Positions 15,609 to 24,589 of a DNA stretch of 64,000 nucleotides are shown piece by piece. Under the pieces are notes generated by a model. The model made no database searches, was not told the origin of the DNA, and saw nothing but the letters and a program-made list of their open reading frames with translations. Source of the stretch: LB3-1 sp036401895 (lineage in GTDB: Bacteria > Chloroflexota > Chloroflexia > Chloroflexales > Kallotenuaceae); assembly GCA_036401895.1 (NCBI GenBank), contig DASWTW010000024.1, positions 1 through 64,000 of the forward strand. The letters are read 5' to 3'. Position numbers and translations under genes: made by a program. How positions within the stretch are numbered: the stretch's first letter is position 1; each line of letters opens with the position of its first letter.

Positions 15609-16453
15609 GCGGCACGCTGTTGATCACCGGCGCGAGCGGCTATCTGGGCCGTGAGCTGGCGCGTCAGGCGGTCCAGGCAGGCTGGCAGACGGTCGGCACC
15701 TTTCGGCGCGCATCGCTGGCAATCCCCGGCGTTCGCTGGCAGCCGCTCGACGTCCGCGATCGAGCGGAGGTCGACGCGTGTGTCGCCGAGATCCGGCCCG
15801 ACGCGATCGTTCATGCCGCAATCGCTGAGCCAACCGAGTGGACGACCAACGCCGACGGCGCGGCGCATGTGGCGCTGGCAGCTCGCGATCACGGCACTCG
15901 GCTGGTACACGTTTCCAGCGATGCGATCTTTAGCGGCGCGCCTCAGCCCTACGACGAGAGCGCCGCGCCCGATCCGATCACACCTTACGGCGCGTCCAAA
16001 GCCGCCGCCGAGACCGCCGTCAGCGCGATCCTGCCCACGGCGGCGATCGTGCGCACGTCGCTGATCATCGGCGCGGAGCCGTACAAACATGTGCGTATGG
16101 TGCTGGATATGCTGACCGGCCAGCGCTCCGACGCGCTCTTCAGCGACGAGATTCGCTGTCCCGTGGCGGTGGCAGATCTGGCAGCGGCGCTGCTGGAGCT
16201 GGCACATAACGACTACGCGGGCGTGCTCAACGTCTCGGGCGCCGATGCGCTGAGTCGCTATGAGCTTGGCGTGCTTATTGCTCGGCGCTGGCAGTATGAT
16301 CCGGCGCGGCTGAGCGCCATCACCACCGTCGAAAGCGGGCTGCGACGGCCGACCAACGTGCGTCTGGATATTCGACGCGCGCAACGATTGCTTCAAACCC
16401 AGCTGCGGGGAGCGACGAGCTTTATCGCCAGCCTGGAGATCGAAAAGAGTTAA
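15605..16453 (+). CDS. RmlD-like NAD(P)-dependent sugar nucleotide reductase
   Basis: 282 residues of the extended SDR family. The dinucleotide site is GASGYLG (residues 9-15) and the active-site Tyr-Lys pair is in PYGASK. The overall layout matches dTDP-4-dehydrorhamnose reductase, but no other rhamnose gene is present, so the substrate is unknown. It is translationally coupled to rnc through a four-base overlap, and prs follows after 16 bases; the three may be one transcript. Confidence 0.8.
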   Translation: MSGTLLITGASGYLGRELARQAVQAGWQTVGTFRRASLAIPGVRWQPLDVRDRAEVDACVAEIRPDAIVHAAIAEPTEWTTNADGAAHVALAARDHGTRLVHVSSDAIFSGAPQPYDESAAPDPITPYGASKAAAETAVSAILPTAAIVRTSLIIGAEPYKHVRMVLDMLTGQRSDALFSDEIRCPVAVADLAAALLELAHNDYAGVLNVSGADALSRYELGVLIARRWQYDPARLSAITTVESGLRRPTNVRLDIRRAQRLLQTQLRGATSFIASLEIEKS

Positions 16454-16469
16454 CATTTAGGAAGCGAAC

Positions 16470-17441
16470 ATGAGTCGTTTTGACGAGCTGCGGATTTTTA
16501 GCAGTACCGGCCATCCAGGGCTGGCTGAGGCGATCTGCTCGTATATCGGCGTGCAGACCGCAGGCATTCACGTTGAAAAGTTTCCCAACGATAACATTTT
16601 TGTAAAGCTTTCCGAGAGCGTGCGCGAGCAGGATGTGTTCATCGTGCAGTCGCTGCACACGCCGCTCAGCGATCGGATCATGGAGCTGCTGCTGACGATC
16701 GACGCCTGCAAGCGCGATTCGGCCGGCCGGATCACGGCGGTGCTGCCCTACTACGCCTACAGCCGCACCGACAAGCGCGATCAGCCGCGTGTGCCGATCA
16801 GCGCCCGTCTGCTGGCCGACATGATCGAGGTGGCCGGCGCGAACCGTGTGCTGACGCTTGATCTGCACGCCGGCCAGATCCAGGGCTTTTTCCGCATTCC
16901 GTTCGACGAGATGAGCGCGATGCATCTGCTGCTTCAGCGTGTTCGTGAGCTGGATCTGGAGAACGCTACGGTGGTCGCCCCGAGCCTGGGCTTTGCCAAG
17001 CGCGCCCGCAATTTCGCCGAGCTGCTGGGCATGCCGCTGGCGCTGGTCGAGCGCCGCCACGATCTCAAAGAAACCGAGGTCAGGCATCTGAATCTGCTGG
17101 GCGATGTCACCGGCCGCGCCTGTATTATCGTCGACGACGAGGTAGCTACCGGCAAGACGATGCTGCGGGTGGCCGAGCTGCTCAAGGAAAAAGGCGCGGA
17201 GCGGCTGATCGGCGCGACGATCCACCCGCTGCTGTGCGACGGCGCGATCGAGCGCTTCAAGCAGGGCTCGATCGAGATGCTGATCACCACCGACTCGATC
17301 CCGCATCCCGAGGAGACCTGGAGCGGCCTCAAGGTGTCGTCGGTCGCGCCACTGTTGGGCGAGACGATCCTGCGTATCCACAAGGGCATCTCGGTGGGCG
17401 CGATGTTCGCGGATGGTCACGCGCAGCTTGGCCGCTGGTAA
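16470..17441 (+). CDS. prs: Ribose-phosphate pyrophosphokinase (PRPP synthetase)
   Basis: 323 residues. It makes PRPP from ribose-5-phosphate and ATP. The motifs YYAYSRTDKRDQPR and LDLHAGQIQGFF and the PRPP loop IIVDDEVATGKTM are present. The last differs slightly from the usual DDMIDTGGT, so this is a divergent member. Within the window it links psuK/psuG (ribose-5-phosphate source) and upp (PRPP user) metabolically. AGGAAG precedes the ATG. Confidence 0.93.
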   Translation: MSRFDELRIFSSTGHPGLAEAICSYIGVQTAGIHVEKFPNDNIFVKLSESVREQDVFIVQSLHTPLSDRIMELLLTIDACKRDSAGRITAVLPYYAYSRTDKRDQPRVPISARLLADMIEVAGANRVLTLDLHAGQIQGFFRIPFDEMSAMHLLLQRVRELDLENATVVAPSLGFAKRARNFAELLGMPLALVERRHDLKETEVRHLNLLGDVTGRACIIVDDEVATGKTMLRVAELLKEKGAERLIGATIHPLLCDGAIERFKQGSIEMLITTDSIPHPEETWSGLKVSSVAPLLGETILRIHKGISVGAMFADGHAQLGRW

Positions 17442-17531
17442 GATCGACATTTGGGCAATCTGGCTGGGTGGCGCGTCGATCGACGCGCCATCGACGTTTA
17501 TGTAGGTAGCGATCAGGTTGAAGGATTTAGA

Positions 17532-17993
17532 ATGAAGTGGCCGCGTTTCCGCTCCGGCAAATCGGCTGACAGGCCAAGCAGGCTGCCGCCGCCCGCGCTG
17601 CTCGACCGGCTGTATCCACGCGTGCTGGGCTTTGCTTATCAGGTGCTGGGCGATGCCGAGCTGGCAGCGCAGGCAGCCGAGACGATCTTTGTGCGGCGCG
17701 ATCCGGCCCAAAATGAGCTTGCGGTCTGGACGGCCGCCGTGGCCACGATGCGCAGCTACATTGCGCGCGGCTTTGTGGTCCGGCCGCTGGTGCCGCAGAC
17801 CCAGAGCTGGCAGACCGATCTGCTGAGGCGGCTGGCGCAGCTAGAGCCGATGGAGCGCGCGCTGCTGCTTTTGCGGTATCATGAGGATCTTGAGCCGGCA
17901 GATCTGGCGCAGGTGCTGGGGATTTCCGAGGATGAGCTGCGCAAGCAGGTGGCGCTGGCACGCGGAAAGCTGCTGGATCTCGCGAATATGTGA
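17532..17993 (+). CDS. Sigma-70 region 4-like (ECF-type) protein
   Basis: 153 residues from the ATG after AAGGA; a longer frame upstream has no ribosome site. The C-terminal half (about 95-150) reads as a sigma region 4 helix-turn-helix (MERALLLLRYHEDLEPADLAQVLGISEDEL). The N-terminal half has a degenerate region-2-like segment (YPRVLGFAYQVLGDAELAAQAAETIF), lacking the aromatic/basic promoter-melting residues that I would expect. The next gene encodes a membrane-anchored zinc-finger protein overlapping it by one base, the classic ECF sigma/anti-sigma arrangement. Confidence 0.75.
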   Translation: MKWPRFRSGKSADRPSRLPPPALLDRLYPRVLGFAYQVLGDAELAAQAAETIFVRRDPAQNELAVWTAAVATMRSYIARGFVVRPLVPQTQSWQTDLLRRLAQLEPMERALLLLRYHEDLEPADLAQVLGISEDELRKQVALARGKLLDLANM

Positions 17994-18328
17994 TGGTTAG
18001 TTGTACCGATATTGAGCCGCTGCTCTCCGACTACGCCGACGGCATTGCAGATGAGCGCGCCCGGCGGATCGTCGAGCGCCATGTGCAGCTGTGCTCCCGC
18101 TGCCGTCAGCGCGTGCAGGCGGCGCATCAGGTCGCGCAGCAACTGCGGCGCTTGCCGCTGCTGCCGGCCGGTGTGTCGAGCCGGGCGGCGCGCTTTAAGC
18201 GGCGGATGGAGGCCCGAGCCATGCGCGATCCACGGCGGCTTGAGCACTACCCGTTCTTTGTTTCGGCGCTGCTGGCCTCGCTGCTGATCCTGATCATGCT
18301 GCTGGCACTGTTCTACCTCGGCATTTGA
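17993..18328 (+). CDS. Putative anti-sigma factor with zinc finger and one membrane helix
   Basis: 111 residues from ATG; a GTG three bases earlier is an alternative. HVQLCSRC (about residues 27-34) gives the HxxxCxxC part of the ZAS/zf-HC2 anti-sigma fold, with Cys4 upstream. A hydrophobic segment near the C-terminus (FFVSALLASLLILIMLLALF, about 88-107) anchors it, leaving almost nothing outside the membrane. The partner is the sigma-like gene overlapping at TGATG. The signal it senses is unknown. Confidence 0.75.
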   Translation: MVSCTDIEPLLSDYADGIADERARRIVERHVQLCSRCRQRVQAAHQVAQQLRRLPLLPAGVSSRAARFKRRMEARAMRDPRRLEHYPFFVSALLASLLILIMLLALFYLGI

Positions 18329-18331
18329 GTG

Positions 18332-18577
18332 CTAGCGATCGCGGTTGCGCCGCTCCTCAGCCAGCTCTTGCTCGTCGCCCCGCAGCAGCCGCACGATCTC
18401 GTCGTCGCGCCGCCGGTTCGCCTGCCGCTCGTTGAGCGAGGCCATCCGCCGCTCCAGGTCTTCCTCCTCCTGCGACATGTTGAGCTGCGACTCCCAGTAG
18501 CGCCGGATCGCGAGAAACACCACCACCAGCAGCGCCGCCACGACCACAAACACGATATTCAGCATCTCTTGGCTCAT
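18332..18577 (-). CDS. Small membrane protein with coiled-coil tail, unknown function
   Basis: 81 residues from an ATG preceded by AAGGA. An N-terminal hydrophobic helix (MLNIVFVVVAALLVVVFLAI) is followed by a Glu/Arg-rich helix (about 30-80) likely to form a coiled coil. It converges on the anti-sigma gene with only three bases between stops. It is followed (upstream on this strand) by the CHAT gene, whose stop is 81 bases away; whether they share a transcript is unclear. Confidence 0.65.
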   Translation of the reverse strand: MSQEMLNIVFVVVAALLVVVFLAIRRYWESQLNMSQEEEDLERRMASLNERQANRRRDDEIVRLLRGDEQELAEERRNRDR

Positions 18578-18658
18578 GGTACCAATCCTTAATCGCCATC
18601 CCCGGCGATCTCGATCATCTGTTGGAAATGTACCATAAACCAGCATAGATGCCACGCG

Positions 18659-21600
18659 CTACGTCTTGCCCTGCATCGCTGCCTGAATATCTGCGATCAG
18701 TTGCTGTGTCTTCTGGATCTTGTCCGCTGCACCTGTACCATAAGGCTCAAAGTTGCGCAGCGCAGCCTGGGCGTAAAGCAATGCATCGTCGAGCCGACCA
18801 GCATTAGCGAGAGCAAAGGCAACATTTTGACGAGCTTGACCTGCATCATAGAAATTACTTGCCACTTCCAGATAACGGATTGCTTCGCGGTAATGGAATA
18901 AAGCCAGGTCCAGATTGCCAACTTTATCGTAGATATTGCCCAATCCATTATGGGTCACCGCCAGATCACTCACCGCATTTGGTGGCAACAATTCAAGACC
19001 TTGAATATAGAATTGGAGTGCAGTATTGAGATACCTAATCAATTCTTGATGTGGCTGGTTCACAACGTACGCTTCCTTGAAACGCTCATAGGCCACATTC
19101 CCTAACGCAATCAAGCACTGAGATCGATCATGCTTTACCAACTCTTCAGATATATCCAAACTGTGCTGGTACCAGTGTTCGGCCTGTTCTAAATCGCGAA
19201 TAGCAACAATATCCTTATAAGCATGACCAAGGTTGAAGGCGATTAGTGCTTCTTCCTGCTTGTCACCTATTCTCTGACATAGTGCAATTCCGTCTTCGTA
19301 AGATACAACACATTCAGACTTGTTTTGTTCCCGCAGAATGCTACCCAAATTCTCTACTGAGACAGCAAGCGAACGAATATTATTTCGCTGATTTTCATCC
19401 AACACTTCCACCGGCAAGGAAAGAGCATCAGAGGCAAGATGGCGATTCCACTCAACGCGAGAGCGTTGCAATCGCTCAGCATTTATCCAGTCACGCGCTT
19501 TGAGAGCTAACCGCACGCGGTACTGACCAAGTAGCCTCCATTGGTCCTCGCGTCCAGCTAACGGACCGCCACTAACTGGGTCCACAAAGTCTGGCACGAT
19601 ATCGTCCACTAACCACTGTAACTCAGCTAAGCGGTTTGTGCGGTCGTACAGTAAATATAAGCCTTGCATCGTCCTGATCACCAGGTGCCACCAGCCGTTG
19701 TTGTGAGCAATTTGTCGAGCATAAAGAAGGTTAGCTGCTTCGAGTTTCAGCACGTTGATCGCATCGCGGTTGCCCTGTACGAATTGGGCAGTGTAATAGC
19801 TTGACAAGTCGCCCATTGATTCCACATAGGCACGAGTCGTACCTTGTTGTTGCTCGTTCGTCAAGTAATACTGCTCAAACAGGCTCTTGAAATACCATGG
19901 CAGCACGGGGTGAATAGCATAGTAGCCACCATATACAGCGAGCAAGCCAACCTCAGCGGCACGGTCTAGCAGCCTGATGCCTGTCTCACGAGTCAATTCG
20001 CGTACTTCGGGTAGATCACCAATTTCGGGATTACCCATGGCTTGCAGCGTAGCTATCTGCACAAAACCTTGGAAGAAATGCAGCAGCGCGAGGATCTTGC
20101 GCTCGTCGTCGGTGAAGGCGTGCTCGAAGCCGTAGCTCAGGGATGCGCCCAACGATTTCGTGCGGCCTTCGGTTGTTTCGTCCTCGAAAGCTGCCTCGCC
20201 TGCGCGGAGTTTGGCGACGAAATCATCGATCTGCTTGGTAGTGCGGAGGCCATCGCGAATCGCCTGACCTACGAGAACGGTGATCGTCAGCGGGTTGCCC
20301 TGCGTGTACACCAGCAGCGGGTTGAGCACTCCAATTTCCTTCTGCTTCCAGCCGTGCTTCTCAGCCAGCGCCCGAGCCAGCTGCTTGCGCTCTTGCAGCG
20401 GCATCGGCGGAACCTGGATGCGGGCCGGAAGATCGCCGAGCCAGCCGCGCTCATCTCGCCGTGAGGTCAGCAGGAATTTTGCCTGGGTTTGCCGCGCCGC
20501 CCGTAGAAAATCGGCTAGCTCGCGCTGCTCCTGCTCGCTCCATGAGGATTGTGTACCAGATGGAAAGCCTGCGACTGGCTCGACGTTGTCCCAGATCCAC
20601 AGCACCGGAATCTGGCGCAGCACTTGCAGTGCGACAGCCTGCCGCTGCTCATCTGTCAGCGTGAGCCAGTGGATGTTGTTCTGCTCAAGCAGCGGCTCGA
20701 ACACACGGCCCAGCGTATCCAGCACACGCGGCAGCGGCGTGTACTGCTCGAACGAGGTCCACAGCACCGGCCCCTTGATGCCACCCGTCAGCTTATACCA
20801 GCGCGCAAACTCGGCCGCAGTCGTGGTTTTGCCGCTGCCGGCGTAGGCGTGGAGCAGTACCACTTGCTGCGTATCAAACGCGCGATCCAGCGCCAGCAGC
20901 GTCTCGTCGCGGCCAAAGAAGCCGGCATCCGGCTCCGGCGGCACGTTCGCAACGCCCGACTCAGCCGTGGGCGTGGCAGCGGCAGGCTCGAGTTTGATCG
21001 CGAGCTTCTGGCTGCGCTTGGGCTTGGGAAACAATTTGACCGGCTCGGCCTCGTACACGATCGGCACGGGCCAGTCGGCGAGCGGAATAGGCTTAGACAC
21101 CACCTCACGCAGCGGCCGATCGGCCAGATTCTTGCGGCCACGCGACACCGCCTCGCCGAGAGTCAGACCCTGCGTCAAGGTGGCGTACAGCTCGGCCACG
21201 AACTGCGCCGCCGTCACCACATACACGTTGTAGCGCATCGCCACCACGCCGGCCGCGCCCGCGTCCATGACCTCCTGCGCCAGCGAGCCGAACGCCCGCA
21301 CCTGCTCATGTGGACTAGACGTATCGTCGGCTGGCGATGCGGAGATTGCAGCGTCTATCGCTGATTGGGAATCGGACGTATGCTCGGCGTGAGCTGAGCG
21401 GCAGGCATTCAGCACCAGCACCGGCACGCCAGTTTCGACCAGCAGATTTCCCAGCGCAGGACCGTCGACGGGCTCGAAGTTGTCGGGCAGCGCGTGGTTC
21501 TCGAAGGCCAGGTAGCCATGCTTGCCCGGCCGGTGGTCGGTGAAGATGTCGGAACCAAATCCACCGCCCACGTTCTGATACTCGCCATAGACGCCGTGCC

Positions 21601-22297
21601 CATCGAAATGCACGACGTGATAGGGCTCGCCGCGATCTCTGGCATCGTGCAGCTCACGGGAAAGCTGCTCGAATGTTGGTGGGCGCAGCACATGCAGATC
21701 GAATGCGGCGCGCGCCTCCTTGCTCAACCCCTTGATCAAACGGCTGGCAACCGAGCGAAACGGCACATCGCTGCGACCACCAGGGCGGCAGATGACCAGC
21801 AAGATGCGGATCGGGCCGGATGCACCCGGCAATCTGGGCGGCTGAGCCGGATTAGAAAGCGTGCGCACAAAGGATTGAGCGCGCAAGGCCAGCGGCCGAT
21901 CAGTCTGTGGATCGTGGAGCAACTCCCAGGGAATCGCTGTAGCGTCGCGAACATCGGTGACAATCTCGACCCGCGTTTTTTGCAGATGCTCATACATGCG
22001 TGACCAAAGCCGCGTCACGTCGCGATTGGACTCGAAAAGCTTGTGAAACAGCTCAGCCCCGATCTCGCGCATCCGCTTTTCGACACGTGCGGCGATCGAC
22101 GGATTCGGATCATAGGGATGCTGAAGATATTCTTCCAGATACCAGCGCAGCTCATTCCGATCTGTGTCGTTGAGCGCAAAAGCAAAACGAGCGACCGCAG
22201 TCTGTCGTGATCCGACACCTTCCAGCGCAAGCTCCACTCGATAGTGATCCGAGCTTTCGGCGAACTGCGTCAGGCGCAACGTCAGACGATCAGGCAT
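18659..22297 (-). CDS. CHAT protease - STAND ATPase - TPR protein (NLR-like)
   Basis: 1212 residues, no signal or membrane segment. A CHAT caspase-like domain covers about 125-415: His234 in HFDGHG and Cys299 in LNACRSAH form the expected dyad. A STAND/NB-ARC-type ATPase follows at about 460-760 with Walker A at 484-492 (AYAGSGKTT) and Walker B around LWIWDN (566-571); a winged-helix-like segment comes next. The C-terminal 400 residues are TPR repeats. The order protease-switch-sensor matches NLR-type immune proteins, several of which in bacteria act against phage by cutting host or partner proteins. The DNA for the C-terminal third (18.66-20.05 kb) is AT-richer than the rest. AAAGGA precedes the ATG. 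Confidence 0.85.
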   Translation of the reverse strand: MPDRLTLRLTQFAESSDHYRVELALEGVGSRQTAVARFAFALNDTDRNELRWYLEEYLQHPYDPNPSIAARVEKRMREIGAELFHKLFESNRDVTRLWSRMYEHLQKTRVEIVTDVRDATAIPWELLHDPQTDRPLALRAQSFVRTLSNPAQPPRLPGASGPIRILLVICRPGGRSDVPFRSVASRLIKGLSKEARAAFDLHVLRPPTFEQLSRELHDARDRGEPYHVVHFDGHGVYGEYQNVGGGFGSDIFTDHRPGKHGYLAFENHALPDNFEPVDGPALGNLLVETGVPVLVLNACRSAHAEHTSDSQSAIDAAISASPADDTSSPHEQVRAFGSLAQEVMDAGAAGVVAMRYNVYVVTAAQFVAELYATLTQGLTLGEAVSRGRKNLADRPLREVVSKPIPLADWPVPIVYEAEPVKLFPKPKRSQKLAIKLEPAAATPTAESGVANVPPEPDAGFFGRDETLLALDRAFDTQQVVLLHAYAGSGKTTTAAEFARWYKLTGGIKGPVLWTSFEQYTPLPRVLDTLGRVFEPLLEQNNIHWLTLTDEQRQAVALQVLRQIPVLWIWDNVEPVAGFPSGTQSSWSEQEQRELADFLRAARQTQAKFLLTSRRDERGWLGDLPARIQVPPMPLQERKQLARALAEKHGWKQKEIGVLNPLLVYTQGNPLTITVLVGQAIRDGLRTTKQIDDFVAKLRAGEAAFEDETTEGRTKSLGASLSYGFEHAFTDDERKILALLHFFQGFVQIATLQAMGNPEIGDLPEVRELTRETGIRLLDRAAEVGLLAVYGGYYAIHPVLPWYFKSLFEQYYLTNEQQQGTTRAYVESMGDLSSYYTAQFVQGNRDAINVLKLEAANLLYARQIAHNNGWWHLVIRTMQGLYLLYDRTNRLAELQWLVDDIVPDFVDPVSGGPLAGREDQWRLLGQYRVRLALKARDWINAERLQRSRVEWNRHLASDALSLPVEVLDENQRNNIRSLAVSVENLGSILREQNKSECVVSYEDGIALCQRIGDKQEEALIAFNLGHAYKDIVAIRDLEQAEHWYQHSLDISEELVKHDRSQCLIALGNVAYERFKEAYVVNQPHQELIRYLNTALQFYIQGLELLPPNAVSDLAVTHNGLGNIYDKVGNLDLALFHYREAIRYLEVASNFYDAGQARQNVAFALANAGRLDDALLYAQAALRNFEPYGTGAADKIQKTQQLIADIQAAMQGKT

Positions 22298-22456
22298 GGG
22301 CGTTTCCTTTATCGTTCTCTGGGGTTATGTCGAGCATACCACAGCAGGCGCGGGAAAAACAATCTCAGGCCCGGCACCAAAGCACAGCCACAGCCAGGCG
22401 AGCAGGGTCATAGGAACTGTTATCGACCAGAGGATCAACTGGAAAAAGCGAAGCTG

Positions 22457-22726
22457 TTACAGGAGATTCAGGTAGCGGCGCAGGCGAAAGAGCGGCTTGC
22501 GCCGCTGGTTTGCCCAATCGTGGATGAGGAGAAGATGCTGCGCGTTGCCGCGAACGGTTGCATAGCGCCGCTCGATCCGCGCCCACGTGAGTCGTTGTGG
22601 ATCGCTGTCATCGAGCGTACGAGACTCTGTACGTGCGTGAGTCTCTAAAGCTTCTGCACGCCGAATAATATCGACAAGCTGCGCGCGGTAGTTTGCCCCA
22701 CTTTTACGATGGTCAGGAACCATCAT
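22457..22726 (-). CDS. Small helical protein upstream of the CHAT-ATPase gene, unknown function
   Basis: 89 residues from an ATG preceded by GAGGTGG; a second ATG follows directly. It is rich in Arg, Ala and Leu and probably all-helical, with no membrane segment or Cys. It is on the same strand as the CHAT gene, 159 bases upstream, so the two may be co-transcribed. I do not recognise the fold. Small adaptors or death-like domains often accompany CHAT/NLR proteins, which makes a partner role possible but unproven. The upstream 22740-22930 region is AT-rich. Confidence 0.5.
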   Translation of the reverse strand: MMVPDHRKSGANYRAQLVDIIRRAEALETHARTESRTLDDSDPQRLTWARIERRYATVRGNAQHLLLIHDWANQRRKPLFRLRRYLNLL

Positions 22727-22934
22727 AAATGACCACCTCGCGTCTAAAACTATCGACAGTATAGCGTAAATTACGTACAGCGTGAAGCGATTGAATCCTT
22801 CATTTAGCAATCTTAACTGGATGTTGACAATTTTATACTTTACTACAGTACGTAATACATCTATCAGAACATGAATTCGTTCTCGACACCCAACATACGC
22901 CTTTGTACCGCGACTGGACGCAGCGACGCGCACG

Positions 22935-22963
22935 AAAAAGCGACACTCCCTAAGGAGTGTCGC
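22935..22963 (-). terminator. Intrinsic terminator of the tRNA-Val gene
   Basis: On the minus strand GCGACACTCC pairs perfectly with GGAGTGTCGC over a four-base loop, followed by five T. It lies three bases beyond the CCA end of the tRNA. Confidence 0.92.
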
Positions 22964-22966
22964 TGG

Positions 22967-23043
22967 TGGTGGGCGATACTGGACTCGAACCAGTGACCTC
23001 TGCCGTGTGAAGGCAGCGCTCTAACCAACTGAGCTAATCGCCC
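22967..23043 (-). tRNA. tRNA-Val (anticodon CAC)
   Basis: The 77-base minus-strand sequence folds into a full cloverleaf: acceptor GGGCGAT/ATCGCCC, D arm with AGCTCAGTTGGTTAGAGC, anticodon stem CTGCC/GGCAG around the loop TTCACAC (anticodon CAC, reading GTG) and T arm GGTTCGAGTCC. The terminal CCA is encoded. It has its own promoter and terminator. Confidence 0.97.
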
Positions 23044-23056
23044 GCGTGTGGCAGAA

Positions 23057-23085
23057 AGTATAGCATGGAAGTATCTTTCGTGCAA
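23057..23085 (-). promoter_or_regulatory. Promoter of the tRNA-Val gene
   Basis: On the minus strand TTGCAC (23085-23080) and TATACT (23062-23057) are separated by exactly 17 bases; the tRNA starts 14 bases after the -10. Confidence 0.8.
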
Positions 23086-23097
23086 GGAGCGCGAAGC

Positions 23098-23258
23098 ACC
23101 AAGAACCAAGAACAAAGGAACAAAGAAACAAGCGAACAAACGGAGAACTGAGAACACAGAACCAAAAGCAGAACTGCAAAGTACCAGATTCCCCTCTCCT
23201 GCGGCGGCGGGAGAGGGGGTGCCGAACAACGTGAGGCGGGGGTGAGGGCCTGCCCAAA
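23098..23258. repeat. Composite intergenic element R4
   Basis: The GAACCAAGAACAAAGGAAC tract runs from 23101 to about 23175. It is followed by a GC-rich core CCCCTCTCCTGCGG paired with GGGAGAGGGG (23192-23220) and GGGGGTGAGGGCCTGCC. It stops at the YcaQ-like gene's stop codon. The right-hand TTTGTTC arm is missing in this copy. Confidence 0.82.
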
Positions 23259-23260
23259 CC

Positions 23261-24478
23261 TCATGCCCGTACTGCCGCCTGCAAGACCGCCTGTAGCTGC
23301 GCCGGCTCGCTCCTGTCGATCACAACCTCGGGCGTGCGATGCCACCGCGCGCAAGACAGCAGCATCTGAGCAAGATCCGCCACCACCGCATCGTCGAGGG
23401 TGACGTGCGGCTCAAGATAGATCGCCTTGACCCGAAACACGCCGGCTTTGCGCTCGGCCTTGGCATCCAGCCGCCCGACCAGATCGCCGCGCCGCAGGAT
23501 CGCCAGCACGAAGTAGCCGTAGCGCCGCTTGGGCTCGGGGACGTAGCACTCCAGCACATATTCAAAGCCCCACAGATCCCTCGTGCGATCGCGATGCCAG
23601 ATCAGGCTGTCGAAGGGCGTCAGCAGCGTGGTGTGCTCCGGCGTGGGCAGGCCGCTCGTAAATTGCTGCCAGCTACCGCGATGAACGTAAACGGGCGCGG
23701 ACCAATCCGCCACCTGCACGCGCTCGGCCAGCCCCTCGCCGACAAGCGACTCAAGCACCTGGGCTAATCCGGCCTGCTTCTGGCGAAAATAATCGGCCAG
23801 CTGGCGCGTCGTAGCCAGCCCCATCGCCTGGAGCGCGATCTCCGCCAGCCGCCGCCGTCGCTCCTCCTCGGTGGGAAGCTGCGAGTCGTCCCAGCCGGGC
23901 AGGAGCCGCTCACGCAGATCGTAGCGCCGGTGGAAGTTCACCCGCCGCTCGATCATCAGCTCGCCGCTGGTCCACAGCGCGTCAAGCGCGATCTTAGCGG
24001 GCTTCCAGTCCCACCAGCCGCCGCCTTTATGTCCCGAAGGCGCTTCGAAATCGGCCGCGCCCAGCGGCCCACGCTCGCCGATCTGAGCCAGCACATGCTC
24101 CATAACTTCGGCGTTCTCGGCGCGCCACTTCGCCCACCCGCCGCTCTCACCGTTCGCATACTCAAGCATCCGGCTGCGAAAAAGCGGCCAGTGCTCGATC
24201 GGAATGATGCTGGCGGCGTGCGCCCAGTACTCGAACACCTGCCGATCGGGATACAGCAACTCGTCCAGCCAGGCCGGATCGTACTCGCCGAGGCGGCTCC
24301 ACAGCACAAAGTAAGGGCTGCGCGCCACCACATGAATCGTATCGATCTGAAGGCAGCCGAGCCGCCGGATCACATCCAGCACATCGGCCTTTGTTGCAGT
24401 GTCAGGCCGACGATCCAGCGCCTGAGCCGCGACCGCAATCCGCTGCGCTTCGGTCAGCGTAAGATTGGTTGTTGACAT
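23261..24478 (-). CDS. ycaQ: YcaQ/AlkX-like DNA glycosylase (winged helix, HTH_42 family)
   Basis: 405 residues. The family unhooks DNA interstrand crosslinks and removes alkylated bases. The catalytic Q-hydrophobic-D motif is at residues 44-46 (LQIDTI); AlkZ of Streptomyces has Q-x-Q instead, so this belongs with the YcaQ/AlkX branch. Other family marks are ARSPYFVLWSRLGEY and the C-terminal FDSLIWHRDRT. The protein is cytoplasmic. Its 3' end abuts repeat R4. It stands alone rather than in a repair operon. Confidence 0.85.
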   Translation of the reverse strand: MSTTNLTLTEAQRIAVAAQALDRRPDTATKADVLDVIRRLGCLQIDTIHVVARSPYFVLWSRLGEYDPAWLDELLYPDRQVFEYWAHAASIIPIEHWPLFRSRMLEYANGESGGWAKWRAENAEVMEHVLAQIGERGPLGAADFEAPSGHKGGGWWDWKPAKIALDALWTSGELMIERRVNFHRRYDLRERLLPGWDDSQLPTEEERRRRLAEIALQAMGLATTRQLADYFRQKQAGLAQVLESLVGEGLAERVQVADWSAPVYVHRGSWQQFTSGLPTPEHTTLLTPFDSLIWHRDRTRDLWGFEYVLECYVPEPKRRYGYFVLAILRRGDLVGRLDAKAERKAGVFRVKAIYLEPHVTLDDAVVADLAQMLLSCARWHRTPEVVIDRSEPAQLQAVLQAAVRA

Positions 24479-24589
24479 TGATCTCCCATACGGCTAAGCA
24501 CGAAAGTGACGAGCCCAGCATCCAACTTGCTCGTCACCAATGCTCCCTGATGATCAAAGACTGCCGAACACAGTACGCTTGTGAAACGG

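Noticed and set aside
22244..22648. Plus-strand frame across the CHAT start region
   Set aside because: Antisense to the CHAT N-terminus and the small helical gene, with no start signal.
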